Position numbers and translations under genes: made by a program | In this document: positions 40,219 through 54,600 of the stretch, piece after piece | Numbering within the stretch: position 1 is the stretch's first letter | Layout: every line of letters begins with the position of its first letter | Source of the DNA: Setaria digitata | Taxonomy: Eukaryota; Nematoda; Chromadorea; Rhabditida; Setariidae | Direction: 5' to 3' | Assembly: GCA_003640385.1 (NCBI GenBank) | Contig: RCAB01000239.1 | Location: forward strand, 1 to 64,000 | DNA: 64,000 nucleotides | Notes under the pieces: generated by a model | The model's database searches: none | What the model was told of the DNA's origin: nothing | The model's input: only the letters and a program-made list of their open reading frames with translations

Positions 40219-41866
40219 CTAAATGATAATTTTGATTAGTTCAACATTCAGTACTGGACTAACGTCAGATAAAAAGCTAACAGTGCATATCATATCAAAA
40301 TTAACCATCATGTCACTTATCAACATCAACTGCGCATTGATGAAGTTCTTAGTTCATGTTGTAAATGACACATGTCTATTAAAATTTAGAGAAAATATTA
40401 ATGTCGAAATTTGACGAGAAAAAACGTCCCACAATAGGCCATCATAAAAAAGTAACGCATGGCTAACCAAATTTTATTAAATATAATTAGTTACGAAGTG
40501 ATTAGTTTCAAAAGTACTTCGAATATGATTGCGTACAACCAATAATAATTTTTTTGGAAGAAAAAAAAAATGATTAGTTTGACCTAGTAATTCAAATCTG
40601 TCATAGAACAAGTAAATGGATAATAGATCGATTCATTTCATTTCTGTGTTCACTGTGAATTATAAATGAAGCATTAGATAAAAAAGAGACTAATTAAAAT
40701 TCTCGGAGGAGTTTGTTCGCCTTATTCTTCAGACTTCTTTTAGTTAGAATCGGGAGAAAAAAAAAAAAAAAAACAACGATTAAACACTATACAAGGATTC
40801 AGAATCCGAGATTTCAACTTTCGAAAGTTCAGAAATGTAAAACGACTGGAGAAACCGGAAAAAATACTGCCTGCAAGCAATGGGAAACACAAACATGACG
40901 TGGAGAACGACCGTTACTTGAAGTGCGAATAAGTCGAAAGTGAAATGCAGATCCTGAAAAGAGACATTTTACGGTACAGTTTACTTTTATTGGTTAAAGA
41001 GAAACAGAAAAAAAACGGCTGGACCGGATGATCAGTTAGCAGTTCGCGAAGAAATAGCGGTTAAATTTTAAATAAGAGATTGGGTTAGTAATCTCCAATT
41101 TCTCTCCTAGAGAACTTTGCCGAAAATTGGTTACAACCGGTAAATTTCGGCAATATCTGCGTCCCCCTCACCCTAGATCAAAACTTTTCGCACTATGAGC
41201 ACAAACCTGATGTGAATGTCTCGATTTCCTGATCCGGTAGCGGCAGACTTCTTTCTGATGAAATATCTGCGTACTAATCGACGGACTAATTAGTTCCTTA
41301 AATTTCCAACTGATTTTTTTTTTTTTTTTCTTCCAATTAACCTCACGAATTGATTTCTCATCACCAGCACATCTTATCTGATTTTCTGTTATCTTTTCAA
41401 ACTTCATTCTCGACTAATTATCAGTATAAATCTTCTCCCTCCTATTCTCATTTCTATTTCTCCTCTCTTCACATCTCTTCCTCTGCACATTGGTTATTGT
41501 CTTTCTAAGTTTCTTAATAAGACTTACTTCACCACTCCCATGCTACTTCTCCTCATTGCTGCTGCTGAAACTTCACACTATTTACCTGTACCCTTTGCAG
41601 ATCTAGTCGAAGTACCACTACATCGCAACTGAGTCAGTGTCCAGTGCATAGAATGCTTAGACAACTTGGGAGTTCTAATGTAAGTTAGACAAATATTTCC
41701 AAGAGAGAGAGAGTTAGTCTGTATTAGCTCAGCTGAGTGTTCCGTAAACAAGACTGATCTAATAGTCGGAAAGGTATGTGATGATGAGCAAGTCCGTATA
41801 TTAACCGTGATGTACACGTTTCATCTTCCATTTGTCTGATATTCCAGTGTTCGTTTTGATTTTCAG
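40219..41866. other. divergent intergenic region, TDRD3 / NAA40
   Basis: The two genes are transcribed away from each other, so promoters of both should lie here. ORFs in the region are shadows of A/T runs. A candidate trans-splice acceptor for each gene marks the two ends (40219-40220 and 41865-41866). No further exon was recognised, although NAA40 is short at its N-terminus compared with vertebrates. Confidence 0.5.
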
Positions 41867-41867
41867 G

Positions 41868-44022
41868 ATGAAAGCTGATGCAAAGAAGAAACTAGTAAAG
41901 AAAGCTACGAAACTGATCAATACTTACAGTGTTATCAATGATACTACACGTTTTGAAAACATTGCGAGGTTAATTTCATCCATAGATTGATAGTAATTTA
42001 TGTTCTATGAAATAAACTTAGAGAGAGAGAGAAAGAAGAAAGAAGAATATTTTGTATAAATAATATGCTTTCTTTTACTTCAAAATGATTTCTAATTAGT
42101 TTGCTTTCTGTCGAAGTTTTTTTTTTTATTAAAATAAAAATTACCATTAACCTATGGAATAAAAAAAAAAAAATGAATATTATTATATTTTAATTTTTTG
42201 ATAATGAATTAGTAAATTTGTCTACAAATGTGAGTAAAGAATTTCACTTTTTTTTTTTTTTTTTTTTTTTTTTTATGACAACAATGAACTACAGTTGATT
42301 TTTTGTTCTTTTGGACAAACGTGATAAAAGAAAGGAAGTTTTTACGTTACTTAACTGTTTTCTTACGGTAAATGCTTTTCTTTTTTTTTTTTTTTTGTCT
42401 CCTTATGATTGATGGTAATATTTGTTATTTAATCTCGAAGGGAATTTAATTTAAAAAAAAAAGAAATAAAAATGTGTGTTTTTATTTATCGTCATGCATT
42501 TGTTATAGTAAAAATTAATTGTTTTTCAGTGAGAAGGTTCATTTTGTGTTTTCATGGGGAACACATTTAAATGATGAGGAATTTGAGTGGATTTTCCAGT
42601 TGTTTGTCACTAATATGCATGCGATGTATCAAATCTCTCAATGGGGCTACGACGAGGTAAGCAAAAGGCAAGAACTTCGAGCTACTACATCCAGGTATTT
42701 GTAAAATACTCTTTGGTAGATAATTAAAAAATTAAAATACGTCGGGTACACTGAGAAAAGATAGAAGGGAATGACAAGCGTATTATTTTGAGGTTACATC
42801 GAAAATATTACTTCTTTTTTCTACTTAGTAGCTTAATCGGCTTCACCGCTAGTTGCTTTACTTTCCCTGTTGAAAACATATTCAAATTCAAGTTAACATT
42901 TCCATGATACAAGAAATAGTATGAAACATATGAGTATTGAATGAGGTTTGCGTTATTTTATACCCTATAGTTTTTATTGGACAATGTGTAAATATTTCTT
43001 GCAGATATATCATTGCGAAGAATGAAAGTGACAAGCGGATCGCATATTTACATTATCGTTTTGATATCGATTTCGAATTTGCGGTATTATATTGGTTAGC
43101 AAATACTGCTAGTTTTTAGGGATGTTGGATTATATCACATCACGTTATGGGTGCTGTCAAATAATTGCAGTTTTTTTTTTGCTTTATTGCTACCTTATGG
43201 CAAAGATGCCACTATACAGTTAAACTTTGTTCCGGTGCTTTATCCATAATTAAAAGAGCTCGAGGGTTAAGTAATATAAAGCAATCAGAAGATGGAAATT
43301 CATTAGTTTCCGTAAATAATACACTTCTTTTGGAAGAATTCATGTTTACTTGTGATTTAACATTCACTGTCATCATTATTGGGAAGCAGACTGAAATACA
43401 TACATATAAGTTTAAGTGTTTGTTTGTGACGAAATTTCTTACTGAGCTGGAAATTATTTTGTTTACAGTTACGAGATACAAGTGGAAAAGGAATATCAGA
43501 TCAAAGGTATTGGGTCGGCTCTTTTGTCCGTTGCTGAATGTCTTGGGAAAAAGTAATTCTTTTCATTTAAATAGATTTCTTTTTTTGAATAGAAGATAAG
43601 TGCTGTAGATCAGAATAAAATGTTTGGTTCGAAATAACGGAATTTCAGAATTTTAAAGAATGCGAAGTTCTCATATAATGGAGATCACTGTTAGGGTGAA
43701 AAATATTTAACGCACATAAGAACTCTCAGCATCCTCTCACTGTCTCAGTAACCTTAACATCGGCAACTGATCAGTAAACGACTTCCACGAATATTATACT
43801 TCCAGTTACGTCTTACCATCATTCAATTTTCTTTTATGTAAGTTTTTAATAATTGCCTGGGATGATGATAATTTCAGGATGTCGATGGACAAATTGATGG
43901 CTACAGTGTTTGCATTCAATGGAAATTCACTTGCGTTCTTCCACAAGAATGGCTTTAGTGTTGATTCTTCATGTCCAGACGAGGGTGATTATCTGATTTT
44001 ATCGAAACCATTATCTGACTGA
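41868..44022 (+). CDS. naa40: N-alpha-acetyltransferase 40 (NatD)
   Basis: NatD acetylates the N-terminal serine of histones H2A and H4. Exons: 41868-41968, 42530-42694, 43005-43094, 43469-43552, 43878-44022; phases close to 194 aa. Family blocks are recognisable in order: TNMHAMYQISQWGYDEVSKR, a tract RIAYLHYRFDID, VLYCYEIQVEKEYQ, the acetyl-CoA-binding Q-x-x-G-x-G (residues 129-134, QIKGIG), and a C-terminal part MDKLMATVFAFN...AFFHKNGFSVD ending in SYEILSR-like YLILSKP. The ATG follows a TTGATTTTCAG acceptor by one base, typical of a trans-spliced first exon. The protein is about 40 residues shorter than human NAA40 (237 aa), mostly at the N-terminus, where the human basic leader is reduced to a short Lys-rich segment (MKADAKKKLVKKATK). 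An upstream coding exon is possible, but none was seen. Confidence 0.93.
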
Positions 44023-45385
44023 CGATCTCAACTGATATAATTTACCACTTCACTTTTGAAGAGAAATCATTTATTTATTGCTTTTATTTGTTTATTTCAT
44101 TTATTTACTGCATTTATTTTTCGGATTCTTTTATAATAATTAACATGATTTACTGTCAGTTGAAGAAAAAAGCAAGATGATGCAAATTTAATAGCTAATT
44201 GCAATTCTGAAAAGAAAAAAAAACAGTGACTTCAAACCCAAGTTACATAGCACCTGAAACAGGTACTGCAGCATAAGTTTTCAAAGATTTACCGAGAAAA
44301 AAAAGAAAAAGCATGTCGTATATATATATATATATGACATGAGTGACTGTACAATGAACTGTCAAAAAAGTATGTAAAGAATATAACTATTAAATGATAT
44401 CAAGACCCTCCTCCACTGCTGTGTTAAATAGGAAAGTTTCGGTTAGAACTGAATTAACTAAGGATTGAAGTTACGCTTATGCTTAATAAGTGAATATGGA
44501 AGTATGAATCCTATTCAACTGGTAGTCATTTGAGTAGGTAGTGTTAGTTTTCATGTATATTTATCATGACTGACTAAGACTGCATCATGTTTATAAAATA
44601 ATGAATGTGATTTTCTGCAATTTAAGATTTGATTATATTTGGTAACATTTTCGTTTATTAAGTCATTATTGGTTCGCATTTTTGCTCACTTCTATAATCT
44701 TTGGAATGCACTGATGATATTAATCTGTTTTATTGTTAGTAAAATCGAATGGTAATTGTGACACAGTGCACCTTATCAGTTTTCATCTGCATTCTAATCA
44801 CAATTTTTCAATTTTCTCAATTATAATTTGAGCCGTTTGAAAACTGTAATCTGTGCGATTGGTAATGTGACAGATAGTTTATGTTTCATAAAAGACTATC
44901 CTGTGCCTTTTCTCTTCATTACTTTTATTGTCTTTTTTTTTTTTTTTTTTTTTTATCAGTTCTAAAATGAAAATTTTGATCGATATGCTCTAATAGTTGC
45001 AGATAATGACGAATCCTCCCTCCTCTTACAAAAAAACAAAAATGAGGAAAGATTATTGCGCTACAGCATAGAAATAATTTTCAGTTACATGAATTTGTTC
45101 GGGAATTAACATACGTTCGAAAGCAATTTCGATATAACTTATATCAAAATTTTGGAGCAAATAATGTATTAATGTTTGTTTGATCATAATGATAAAGTCG
45201 TAATTATCAGTTCAAATTTTGTTGAATACTGTTCCTGTGGACTACTGTAGCCTTTTATCGTATTGTTATTATTGGAAAATATATTTCGGATACCGTATCG
45301 TTGAAATATACAGTCGTTTGCTACAAAATTTTGATTCCATGACAGGATGCAAATTCTTCTTTGCTTTGCATCAACTTAACATGTA

Positions 45386-45452
<67 letters not shown>

Positions 45453-45609
45453 GTACATACACACAAATAAACACTACAGTATTTCCTCTTTAGGAATGAA
45501 AAAAAAAGAAAAGGAAAAAATTCCTAATTGCGAGGTTTCTGAGCAAAAGTCGACGGCTTATGTATCGAGAAAAGTTCATTGTACCCGTTTGGTTACAGAC
45601 CGAACCCAA
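44023..45609. other. convergent intergenic region
   Basis: This is the 3' flank of NAA40 (+) and of the large secreted gene (-). It contains an (AT)n run near 44320-44334, a poly-T run near 44935-44955 and the (AC)n microsatellite at 45393-45449. The ORFs running through the microsatellite are artefacts of the repeat. Confidence 0.6.
45393..45449. repeat. (AC)n microsatellite
   Basis: An uninterrupted AC/CA dinucleotide array of about 57 bp, with interrupted AC repeats on both sides. Probably length-polymorphic. Confidence 0.95.
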
Positions 45610-48600
45610 TTACCGTTTCCTTCCTGGAGCAAAGAGGTTCTGCAACTGCGGTGGTACAGTAGGGATCAAATTCTCCGGTATACTGTAGTTCTTGGCAAAC
45701 TTCAAAAGCTGAAATTATGAATGTATTGAACTTTTTTTTTTTCTTCTAAAAAATTCTCAATAAAAGAATAAAATCTTATTCCAATGTGTTATTTTTCATT
45801 CGTTACAATTTTTTATCTTGAAAATTTCCCATTTTTTTTTTTTTTTTCAAATTTCATTAGAGAAAAAGTTACTTATAAGCTTCTTTTAGCAGCTAAAAAT
45901 AATAAAATAAGTTCTGAGAGAAAAAAAAAAANTTCAAATTTCATTAGAGAAAAAGTTACTTATAAGCTTTTTTTAGCAGCTAAAAATAATAAAATAAGTT
46001 CTGAGAGAAAAAAAAAAACCTGTTCTTTAAGAGCATCCAATGCACCACCTGTATTTACCCATCGTTGCAACCTCTGTAAATTATCAATGCCAATGGTTCG
46101 GTCGATGTGGCCTAGCAATTTTGCTTGGCTATCCAATTTCTCGCTGCCCAGTGCAACCTAAGTTCGAATTTGATAAATGTGTAGATAACGAATGCACTAG
46201 CTATTATTATTTAGCCCATTTAGTATATAATAATGCCCACTATGTTCAGATAAAGATTGGTATCAGCGAAGACAAAGAAGAAATATTTTGACTGATAAAA
46301 TTCAATTCAGAGGATAACGAAATAATTTGGGAATTTTTAGGAATTTTAAATATGTTTTAAAGAAGACTTACTTCTAAAATATCAATTGCAGCAGATTCAA
46401 TTGGTGTACCTTGCTCAAAATGATTGATTGCTTGATTGAAGCCAATATCCGCTTTATTTAGAAAGTTCAATAGTGCAGAAGGTTTAATCTAGACATAAAA
46501 AGGTCATTTTAATATGCCATAAAATTAAATTTGAGATTTTAAAATAAAAATCGAAATTTAAAATATAAATAGAACAGATCAGAATTTATTATTCTGTAAA
46601 AAAAGAAGCAAAAAAAAGTTTTTACGGATTCAGTAAATTTTTTTTTTACGATTAAAAATTGAAGAAAGACTGATATACTTAATAGGAATGTTAAAAAGAT
46701 TGCAATTGGACTGATCAAAGCATAATAACTTTCTAATTAACACATGGAAATTAATTTTTAGTTTCGTACTCCTTTCGATCTTCTGAATTCTCACTTCACG
46801 TAACTATGACAGGATTTTAGGGAATTATATTCGACGTGTTTTAAAGAATTTCTGTATATTTTTATTTTTGATAGTGTGGTGCCAGTTTTTATTTTATTGA
46901 ATTTTCATCTCAGAAAATCAAACCGTTGTAGGAGGATTTTCCGTCTTCTGAATACGATCCGATACTGCTGGCAAAATACCGGCAGCGGCACCACCAATTC
47001 CAACTGCCGGTACCGGTGGTGGTATAGCGGCACCGGATGGAATCGGTGGACCAAGACCGTCACCAGTTGGACCCAACCGATTTGGTGTTAATGCCGATTC
47101 ACCGGTGAATATCGATTCTTTGATCTGGTCGTTTTCTTGAAATATAGTCATAGATGTATGTATATTTATATTCGTTGAGAGAACATACATATAAAAAAAA
47201 CATAAACTGAATCTTACCAGATTCCTCTTCTGGAGCTTCAAATGTATTTCCAAATTGTGCAGATCCTTTTCCTGTTCCGAATTCACCCGCAAACTCAGAA
47301 GGAGGTAATGCAGGAAGCAATCCGGAATTTTTCAATTCAACCTGCTGATCACCTGGTACTACTGATTTGCTCATTTGTTCTGAATATTCCGGTGAAGTTA
47401 TTTCGGCTGTGAAATCGCTGCTAACATTTTTCTCTGGTAAATTAGTGCTTGCCATCTCAGGATGTACTGACACTCTGAAATTTTATTTCTGTCTAAAATT
47501 TCCGGAAAATTATTTGAAATTTTGCTGAAAATAGAATGCATAATTCTTTATGTGAAAAATTTACCTGTTCAAATTACTCTCCGATGAATGATGTTCCTGA
47601 GGTTCTATCCGATTATTGTTACCGAATATACCGATATTAACTTGATTGAAATCAACTGGTGGTGCCCTACCATTGCCAAATTCTGTTAAACTATTGCCAT
47701 TAACAGTGAATTTATCACTACCAAATTCTGTTTCAGTCGATCCTACCGGTATAACTGGTGCACCTGATCCGGTAGATTCATTGAAACCACTGGGAACACT
47801 CGATATACCAAATATACCATTAGAATTGGTTGACACACCTGAAGGAAATGATTAACAAAATACATTTCAAAAATACTTCGAATTTGCTATGTCTTTTTTT
47901 TTGTCAAAAATTTTTTGCCAAAATAATTTTTATTATTAATTTCACAGAAAAAAAAAAGAAAAGATGGAGAATTTTGATTTGTTAAAATCCATAAATTTGT
48001 AAAATATCTAATTCAATTTTCTTCCTCAATTAATTTTATTTTATTTCTTATTGTAATACAAATGTAATTGTCATGTCATCAATGCTTATCATCATCATCA
48101 TCATCATCATCATTCGTTCCCCAAATAATGAATATTGTATCATTCAAATGATGCAACCATAAAATGGGTTATTCTTTTATCAAAATTTAGTGCAACTTCG
48201 TTCGTTAACTTTTCAATACTTTTCTCTCTCTCCCTCTCTCTTCAATTTTTACTGTTTTATTCGACCTCTTTTTTCTCGTTCTCAAGTGCGCTTATTAAAA
48301 CTTCATAGATAAACATATATTTGAGGTGATTGTCGTTAATCTTTTCGATTAATACAAAATTGTCATTTTCAAATTCCTCTCCTAAATTAAAAGAAAGATA
48401 TATTTCAAATGCAAAATACAAACCGTTGACATCATTATCTGACTTCATTTGTTCAATTTCATTCTCGAGATTTAGCGGTGCAAGATGAGGTAAGACTATT
48501 GGACTTCGTACAGAAGCTGTTTGATTACCTCGTAATGGTCCTGTTTGATCTTAAAAAGCAGAAAATAAATGAAGGAAGTGAAAAAGGAATGTCTTGTATT

Positions 48601-51600
48601 ATTAATTTTACACAGAGAAAATTCAAATTTATTTCGCCCGTCCAACTTGAATTGTTTGTTTCTTTTCAAATTTAGCATTTTATTTACTTGCTAAATTTTT
48701 AGCATTCAATCTTTAATTTCCATTCAGTTTCACAATTTTTTTTTTCTTTTTTTTTTTTTTTTACTTTTAAACCTTACAAGCATTTTGTTAAGCCCAAAAA
48801 AAGCGAATCTAGCGCTATGCTAGTTTAAGTCACTCTCAGATGACGAAAAATCTATGTGTATAAATTATCTGGGAAAAATTATCAGTCCTCATCTTATTGA
48901 TATAATCGCTAAAAAAAAGAGAAAAAAGAGAAAAAAAAAACAATGGTACTGAAATGAAAGCGAACCCTGTTTCCTTATCTTAAGTCTTGGTTGTCTGCCA
49001 AATTTCTGGACAAATTTGAATTTCTTCGCCGGTGGAATTTTTCGGAAATGATAATCATTTGATGGTGTATTTAACAGAAATGGTCTCGATTCAATAGTTG
49101 TATTGGTGATAAAATCAGTGATCGATTGTGAAGGCATAATTGATGAAGGAGGTGAAAAATTAGCAGTGGTAGAAGAAATGCTAGTAGCAATGATAGTGGT
49201 GGAAAAGGTATCATCGGTTGGGAACTCTCGGGTAGTCTCGGTAAAAGGTGCTGTAGTAGTAACGCTGATGGCGGTAGAAGTACCAGAACTAGTAGTAGTA
49301 ATTGTAGTTGTTGTTGTTGTTGTTGGTGTTGTGGTAGTAGTTGGATTTACTGTTTCTTTTGGCCATTCATCAACTAAAATTATCAGTGATAAAAACGATC
49401 AAGTAAAATGATTCAAGAAATATTTTTAGAAAAATATTTAACAAATTTTAAAGTTGAAATTTTTGAAAAACTTTTTTATTTTTTTGTTGAAAGAAAATGC
49501 GTAATGGATTTATACAAATGGTGAAATTCATATATAGATTATTTCAGAAAACAAAAAGAAAATTGTTTTTTTTGAGAATAGAAATTTAAAAGATCAAAAT
49601 CACTACAAATCATTTTGACCCCTCCTCGTTCAGGACATTTAATTTTGCAGAAATTTTATTTTCGGCTTGATTTGAAATGACGATGACAGTAAAAGATGCG
49701 GATGACCTTAATTCAACTAAGACAATCGTCCTATAATATCAGGAATCCCTACCCGCCTCGTATGATTTGCAATCTTTCAAATTACTGAATAGGAATTGTA
49801 ATTGATTTTAGCAGAATTAATTTTTATAGAAATGTACAAATTTCACAAATGAATGAGAAGTATTTGTCTCCTAAAGATGTAACAAAAAGAAAAGAAAAAA
49901 GAGCCAAAATCTAAAAGGAAATTTCTTTCCTTTTTTTTTTTTTTTCTTTTTTTTTGAAATCTGTTTAACAGTTTATAATAACTTTTAACAGAGAAGCAGT
50001 GAAAAGTTATTTTTAGTGAAAGAAGTAATTAATTTATTGATATATAAAAAAAAAAAGAATGCACTGGAAAATTCAACATTTGCATTAATTAATCAAATAT
50101 TTGGTCAATAATGGCCAGTAATTTGCTAGTTTTCTTTTTTATAAACAAAAGATAAATAAATAAAAATTTTAAAAAAAGTTATAGCAATGATTAACCTCCA
50201 TTAGCGATTAATTCCGATTTTACTTTAGCATTTGACAACAATATTCCACCTATACGTGGCCGTTTTTCAATCTTTTCCGTACCGTTCCGTAGAGAATTTT
50301 GCTGCCGTAATCGTTTTTTTAAAAGATTCTGAATCCTTTTAGCGAAATGTGATGATTCGCTGTTCTTCACAACAATTCGTTGCCAATTTCGCCTAGTATA
50401 AGGATAATGTACCGATCCTACCAATGGTCCTAGTTTACGCCATCTAGCCTATAATCATTGTATTTTTCAATATCACTTTTTCTTTTCTCCTTTTCAGTTT
50501 TAATTTTTAAGAACACATAATATGTATGCATGTATATTTGACATTTGTAAATAATAAAAATGAATATATTGTGAAAAGAAATAAACAAATGTTAGCATTT
50601 TCTATAATGTGCAATAAAAAAAAAAAAAAACAAAAAACAAAATTGTGAAAAATGCAAATATCAATTTTTTACTGGAAATTTTCTGTCAAATTTTTGTAAA
50701 AAAAAAAAAATTTTAATGCAAATTATTTCGAAACTTTCAAACCTGAATTCTTGTCTGTCTTGCTTCATCAGCATCAGTGGGTAATATTCGACCTAACAGA
50801 ATTGGCTGTGTTGTTAAAAATGATGTTGTTGTTGGAGTGACTACGGCTATTATTGCTATTGTTGTTGGTGCTGTTGTTGTTGTTGTTGTTGTTTTTGCTG
50901 CTGCCGCTGTTGCTATTGTTGTTGTTGTTGTTGTTGTGACTGTTGTTGTTCGCAATATTGGCTTTACACTAATTGGTTTCTCTTCCAGTTCATCGCTATT
51001 AGAAATTTGCAGAAAGGGTGAAATTGCTTTCGGTATTGAATGACTTATTTCCTCAAAAAAACAAACAAACAAAAATCCTTTCTGATTTCAGGAAGTTCTG
51101 CTCATAAACAATAATACTAATTATTAGGGTTTTAGGAAATGAAAAAAAAAAAAAAAAAGAAGAAAATAAATGCTTTCTTAGAAACAACAAAAAAAACGAA
51201 AGAAAAAAATGTGGAAAGAAAAATTTAAATTAATTTTATGACATTACACTATAGTTTTAGCTCCCAAAACTGTTAAAAAAAAAAGAAAAAAGAAATTTTT
51301 TTATGCAATGAGATTGGCCTAGTTAGAATGTTCATGTAAATTATAAAGCCATTATAAACCTAATGAAAGTGAAAACTGAACAGTAATGTGATACGGAAAC
51401 GGAACGGAGATGTGATACGGAGACGAAACAGAGATGTGACACGGAGACGGAGTAGAGATGTGACGCGAAGATGGAAGAGCAACTAACAGGAGCATAGCGT
51501 TTGATAATTTATTAATTAAGTTTATTACAGGAGCTAAGAGGAGTGCTACTTACATTTGTAGCAGATGAAGATAACTTTATTACTGATCGAGAAAATGTTT

Positions 51601-54600
51601 TTTCCAGGGGATTCTGTAACTGATATCGAGAATATTCCGATCTCGGACCGTTCATTATCCGCGATGGCTGTTTTCTGAGGAGCAAATTTTATCATCCAAT
51701 AAGTTTCATACCATCATAATAATATTGAATAAGATGGATTAAAATTAAAATTATATTCAATAAAATTTAGAGGCGAATTAAAATGAAATTACTTACATTT
51801 GTTGTTGAAATGTTTCCGCTATTACACCAGCCGCTTTGAAAGGTCGTAACCTTCTAATACTGTTAATAATTAAGTGACTTGGTCGACGACGGTAATCGAA
51901 ATTTGAGGTATATTGATATTGCTGAAGATGGAAACTGTCAATTATTACAGTTATTGAAAATAAAAGATTTTTGAGTTCCAAAATTGCTAAAATAAAAAAG
52001 ATTTTAATTGTTGCTTTCAGTATGCTAATGCAATGAATGATTTCTGCGCTTGTGCGTTTGTTTCATACTTATCGCTCTAACAATCATGATTATGATTATT
52101 TATTGTGATTGATTTGTTTTAATTGAGTGAGCTGTCACATAATTGTAATAAATATATGCAATAACTATTGTAGTCTATAAAATTTGTAATCTAAAAATGA
52201 TAATTATGTATCAGTTAATCTTGAGCTAAGTTTTTTTTTTTTTTTTTTTCGTTCTTTCTCTTTTACTTTGTTGGAAAATTACATTTTGTATGTTAAACTT
52301 GCTTAATTATCATTTTTTTTTCTTCATTTTTTCATCAATTGCTATTTCATAATATATTGGAACAATATAAATAAAAGAAAAAAAAGAAGTTGTTAGCTAA
52401 ATTTGATAAAATTGACTTATCAATCACTAAGTGATACTTATCCTAAGGTTTGCCCGTCTAAGATTAACTACAATTGGTCTTAATTAAAAACTAAATGATA
52501 TTATTAACGCAAATATTTCTCTTTTCTTTCCTTTTTCATTCATTAATTTATTGAAAATGCTAGTCTAATTCATTTAGTTTAGTTAATTAAGAGAAGCGAA
52601 GAGATTATTTGAATTTGAAATTTTGAAATGTTTCACTGCGGCTGTATTTTTTTTTTTAATGAAATAAAACAGGACAAAGAGGTTTATTGTTTTGGATAAC
52701 AATGAAATTTAAACAAGAACAAAAATAGGAAGAATGAATTAATCGCTTTGTAATTTTAATATTAGTTAAAAAACTTACAACTGATAAGATTTAAGGTAAA
52801 TAATTTATCACTGAGAAATAAATAATTGTAAGGAGCAAGAACGAAATAAGTAATCATCCTGATCTTAAATCATTTATCAATATCGTATCTAGAAAGTGGG
52901 AAATTGTTATTATCATTAATCAGAGTAGTAGTGATAATCGCAATCAGACTTTTTCTTCATTGCTATGCCGGCAGTTTAAAATTTTTTAATTTTCATAACA
53001 TTTTCATAGTTTCATTTTCTCACTTTCAACGATCCAGTATGTTTTTCCTTCAATTCTAACATTTAATAGAATTTATTCATCTTTTTATTTCAATATCCAA
53101 AAAAATTTTTTTAAATTTTTAAATTTTTTCAATATCTAACTAGCAAATCATATGCTTAATTTTGGTGTAATAAATTTTTTTTTTAAATGCTGATATAAAA
53201 AGTCATATCTGTTTAGTGATAACATTCAGTCTTCATGGTATAAGTTAGTTAAATAAATAAAGATGACAGGATTTCAAGCTGTTCAAATTATAGCATCATT
53301 CAAATTATCATTTAAAATTTTAATCTGATTCCTGAAATACTCTCTCTCCTTGGCTGAATGTTTTTATTGTCATGCAAAAAGCAATCGAACCTGTCTTAAT
53401 TTCTTATTTTTTAAAATAATTTCAATTTAAAAATTTCCGGGCATTAATTTAATCACATTATATCATTTTCTTTTTCTTCTTTATTAATTTTAGGCAACTT
53501 TTAATTCTAACTAATTATTAATCGTCAAAATTTTTGCTTTTCTTGTAGTACTCATCGATTCCGATTTTTTATTTTTTCCAACAAAAAGAACCCAAATGTT
53601 TAAATTACAATTAATCAAACAAGGCAGTTAATCTTTCTCTCTCTTTTAAAACAACCAAAAAAACATTTTGTTTAATTTAAGAACCTAATTTTTTAAAAAC
53701 TTCCTCAACATATATCTTGTCGCTGCATGGCCTCTTTCTTTTGCATCCGCCAAAAATCAAAATTTATTGCTGTGATAAAAATCGTTATCAGTTGGAATTA
53801 GGTCATTACAGCCATCTTAAATTTTAACACTTCATTGGTGGAATTGTGGAGCTACTGTGGTCATATCATTTCAGTTTAGTGAAATTTAACTTGTTACAAA
53901 TGTAAGCAGCTAATATTTATTAATATTGAAAAAAAAAAATTAAATTTTTCTATTATTGATGGAATGAACTTTAAGATAAACGTTATTTTAGTATATTTTT
54001 TTTTTTATCCATCCAATTATTCAAATTTCTCTCCCACTTATTAACTAAATTAACAAAATGCATAATTATCAATGCAATCTCAAAAACAAACGAGCAATAT
54101 AATTCCTTTCAAAAATACAATTGCTCATTGCATTGGTGAATTAATAAACATTTAATACTAAAAGTATTGTTAACAGTGATAATTTTGGATAGAATTCGAC
54201 GGATTGAAAATGCACAATTGATTTGATAGATATTTTGAAACAGATTAAAACAGGTTCCTTTGCACAGGTTGTTAGAAGAATGAGTAACCGGTAATCCAGC
54301 AATTATTCCATTCCATTTTATCATTCATCAATCAGCATGTCACATTCAAATATTTCAGAAAAGAAAAGAAAAAAAAAGAGAATGAATTTTGATTTTTATA
54401 TTCTATGGAAAGAAAAATAAATTGGATACAGTATATCAAATAATTGAAATCCATTTTTCTCACATATAATTTCTTTTGCATAACTTTCTGTGCAGTATAC
54501 GTAAATTGAATCTAATTATTTTGCATATTTCAGGAAAAAAAAAGTATATTATATTTCTATTCTAGTAGAAAAAAAAAAACATAAATTTCTGAATTTGAAC

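Noticed and set aside
43165..43599. 144-codon plus-strand open frame
   Set aside because: It runs through the NAA40 intron and exon 4 in the wrong frame; the family alignment and phases fix a different frame.
45219..45720. Thr-His repeat open frames
   Set aside because: They are produced by the (AC)n microsatellite and by the antisense of the last exon.
46918..46923. Stop codon at the end of exon 10 as the end of the secreted gene
   Set aside because: A GTTTGA donor lies just before it and two further exons plus a terminal exon join in phase with non-repetitive coding sequence, so the longer model is preferred; retention giving a short isoform remains possible.
49103..49411. Val-rich plus-strand open frame
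   Set aside because: Antisense shadow of the Thr/Ser-rich exon 6 of the secreted gene.
50777..51043. Val/Ala-rich plus-strand open frame
   Set aside because: It is the antisense of the poly-Thr exon of the secreted gene; GTT runs are the complement of ACA/AAC codons.
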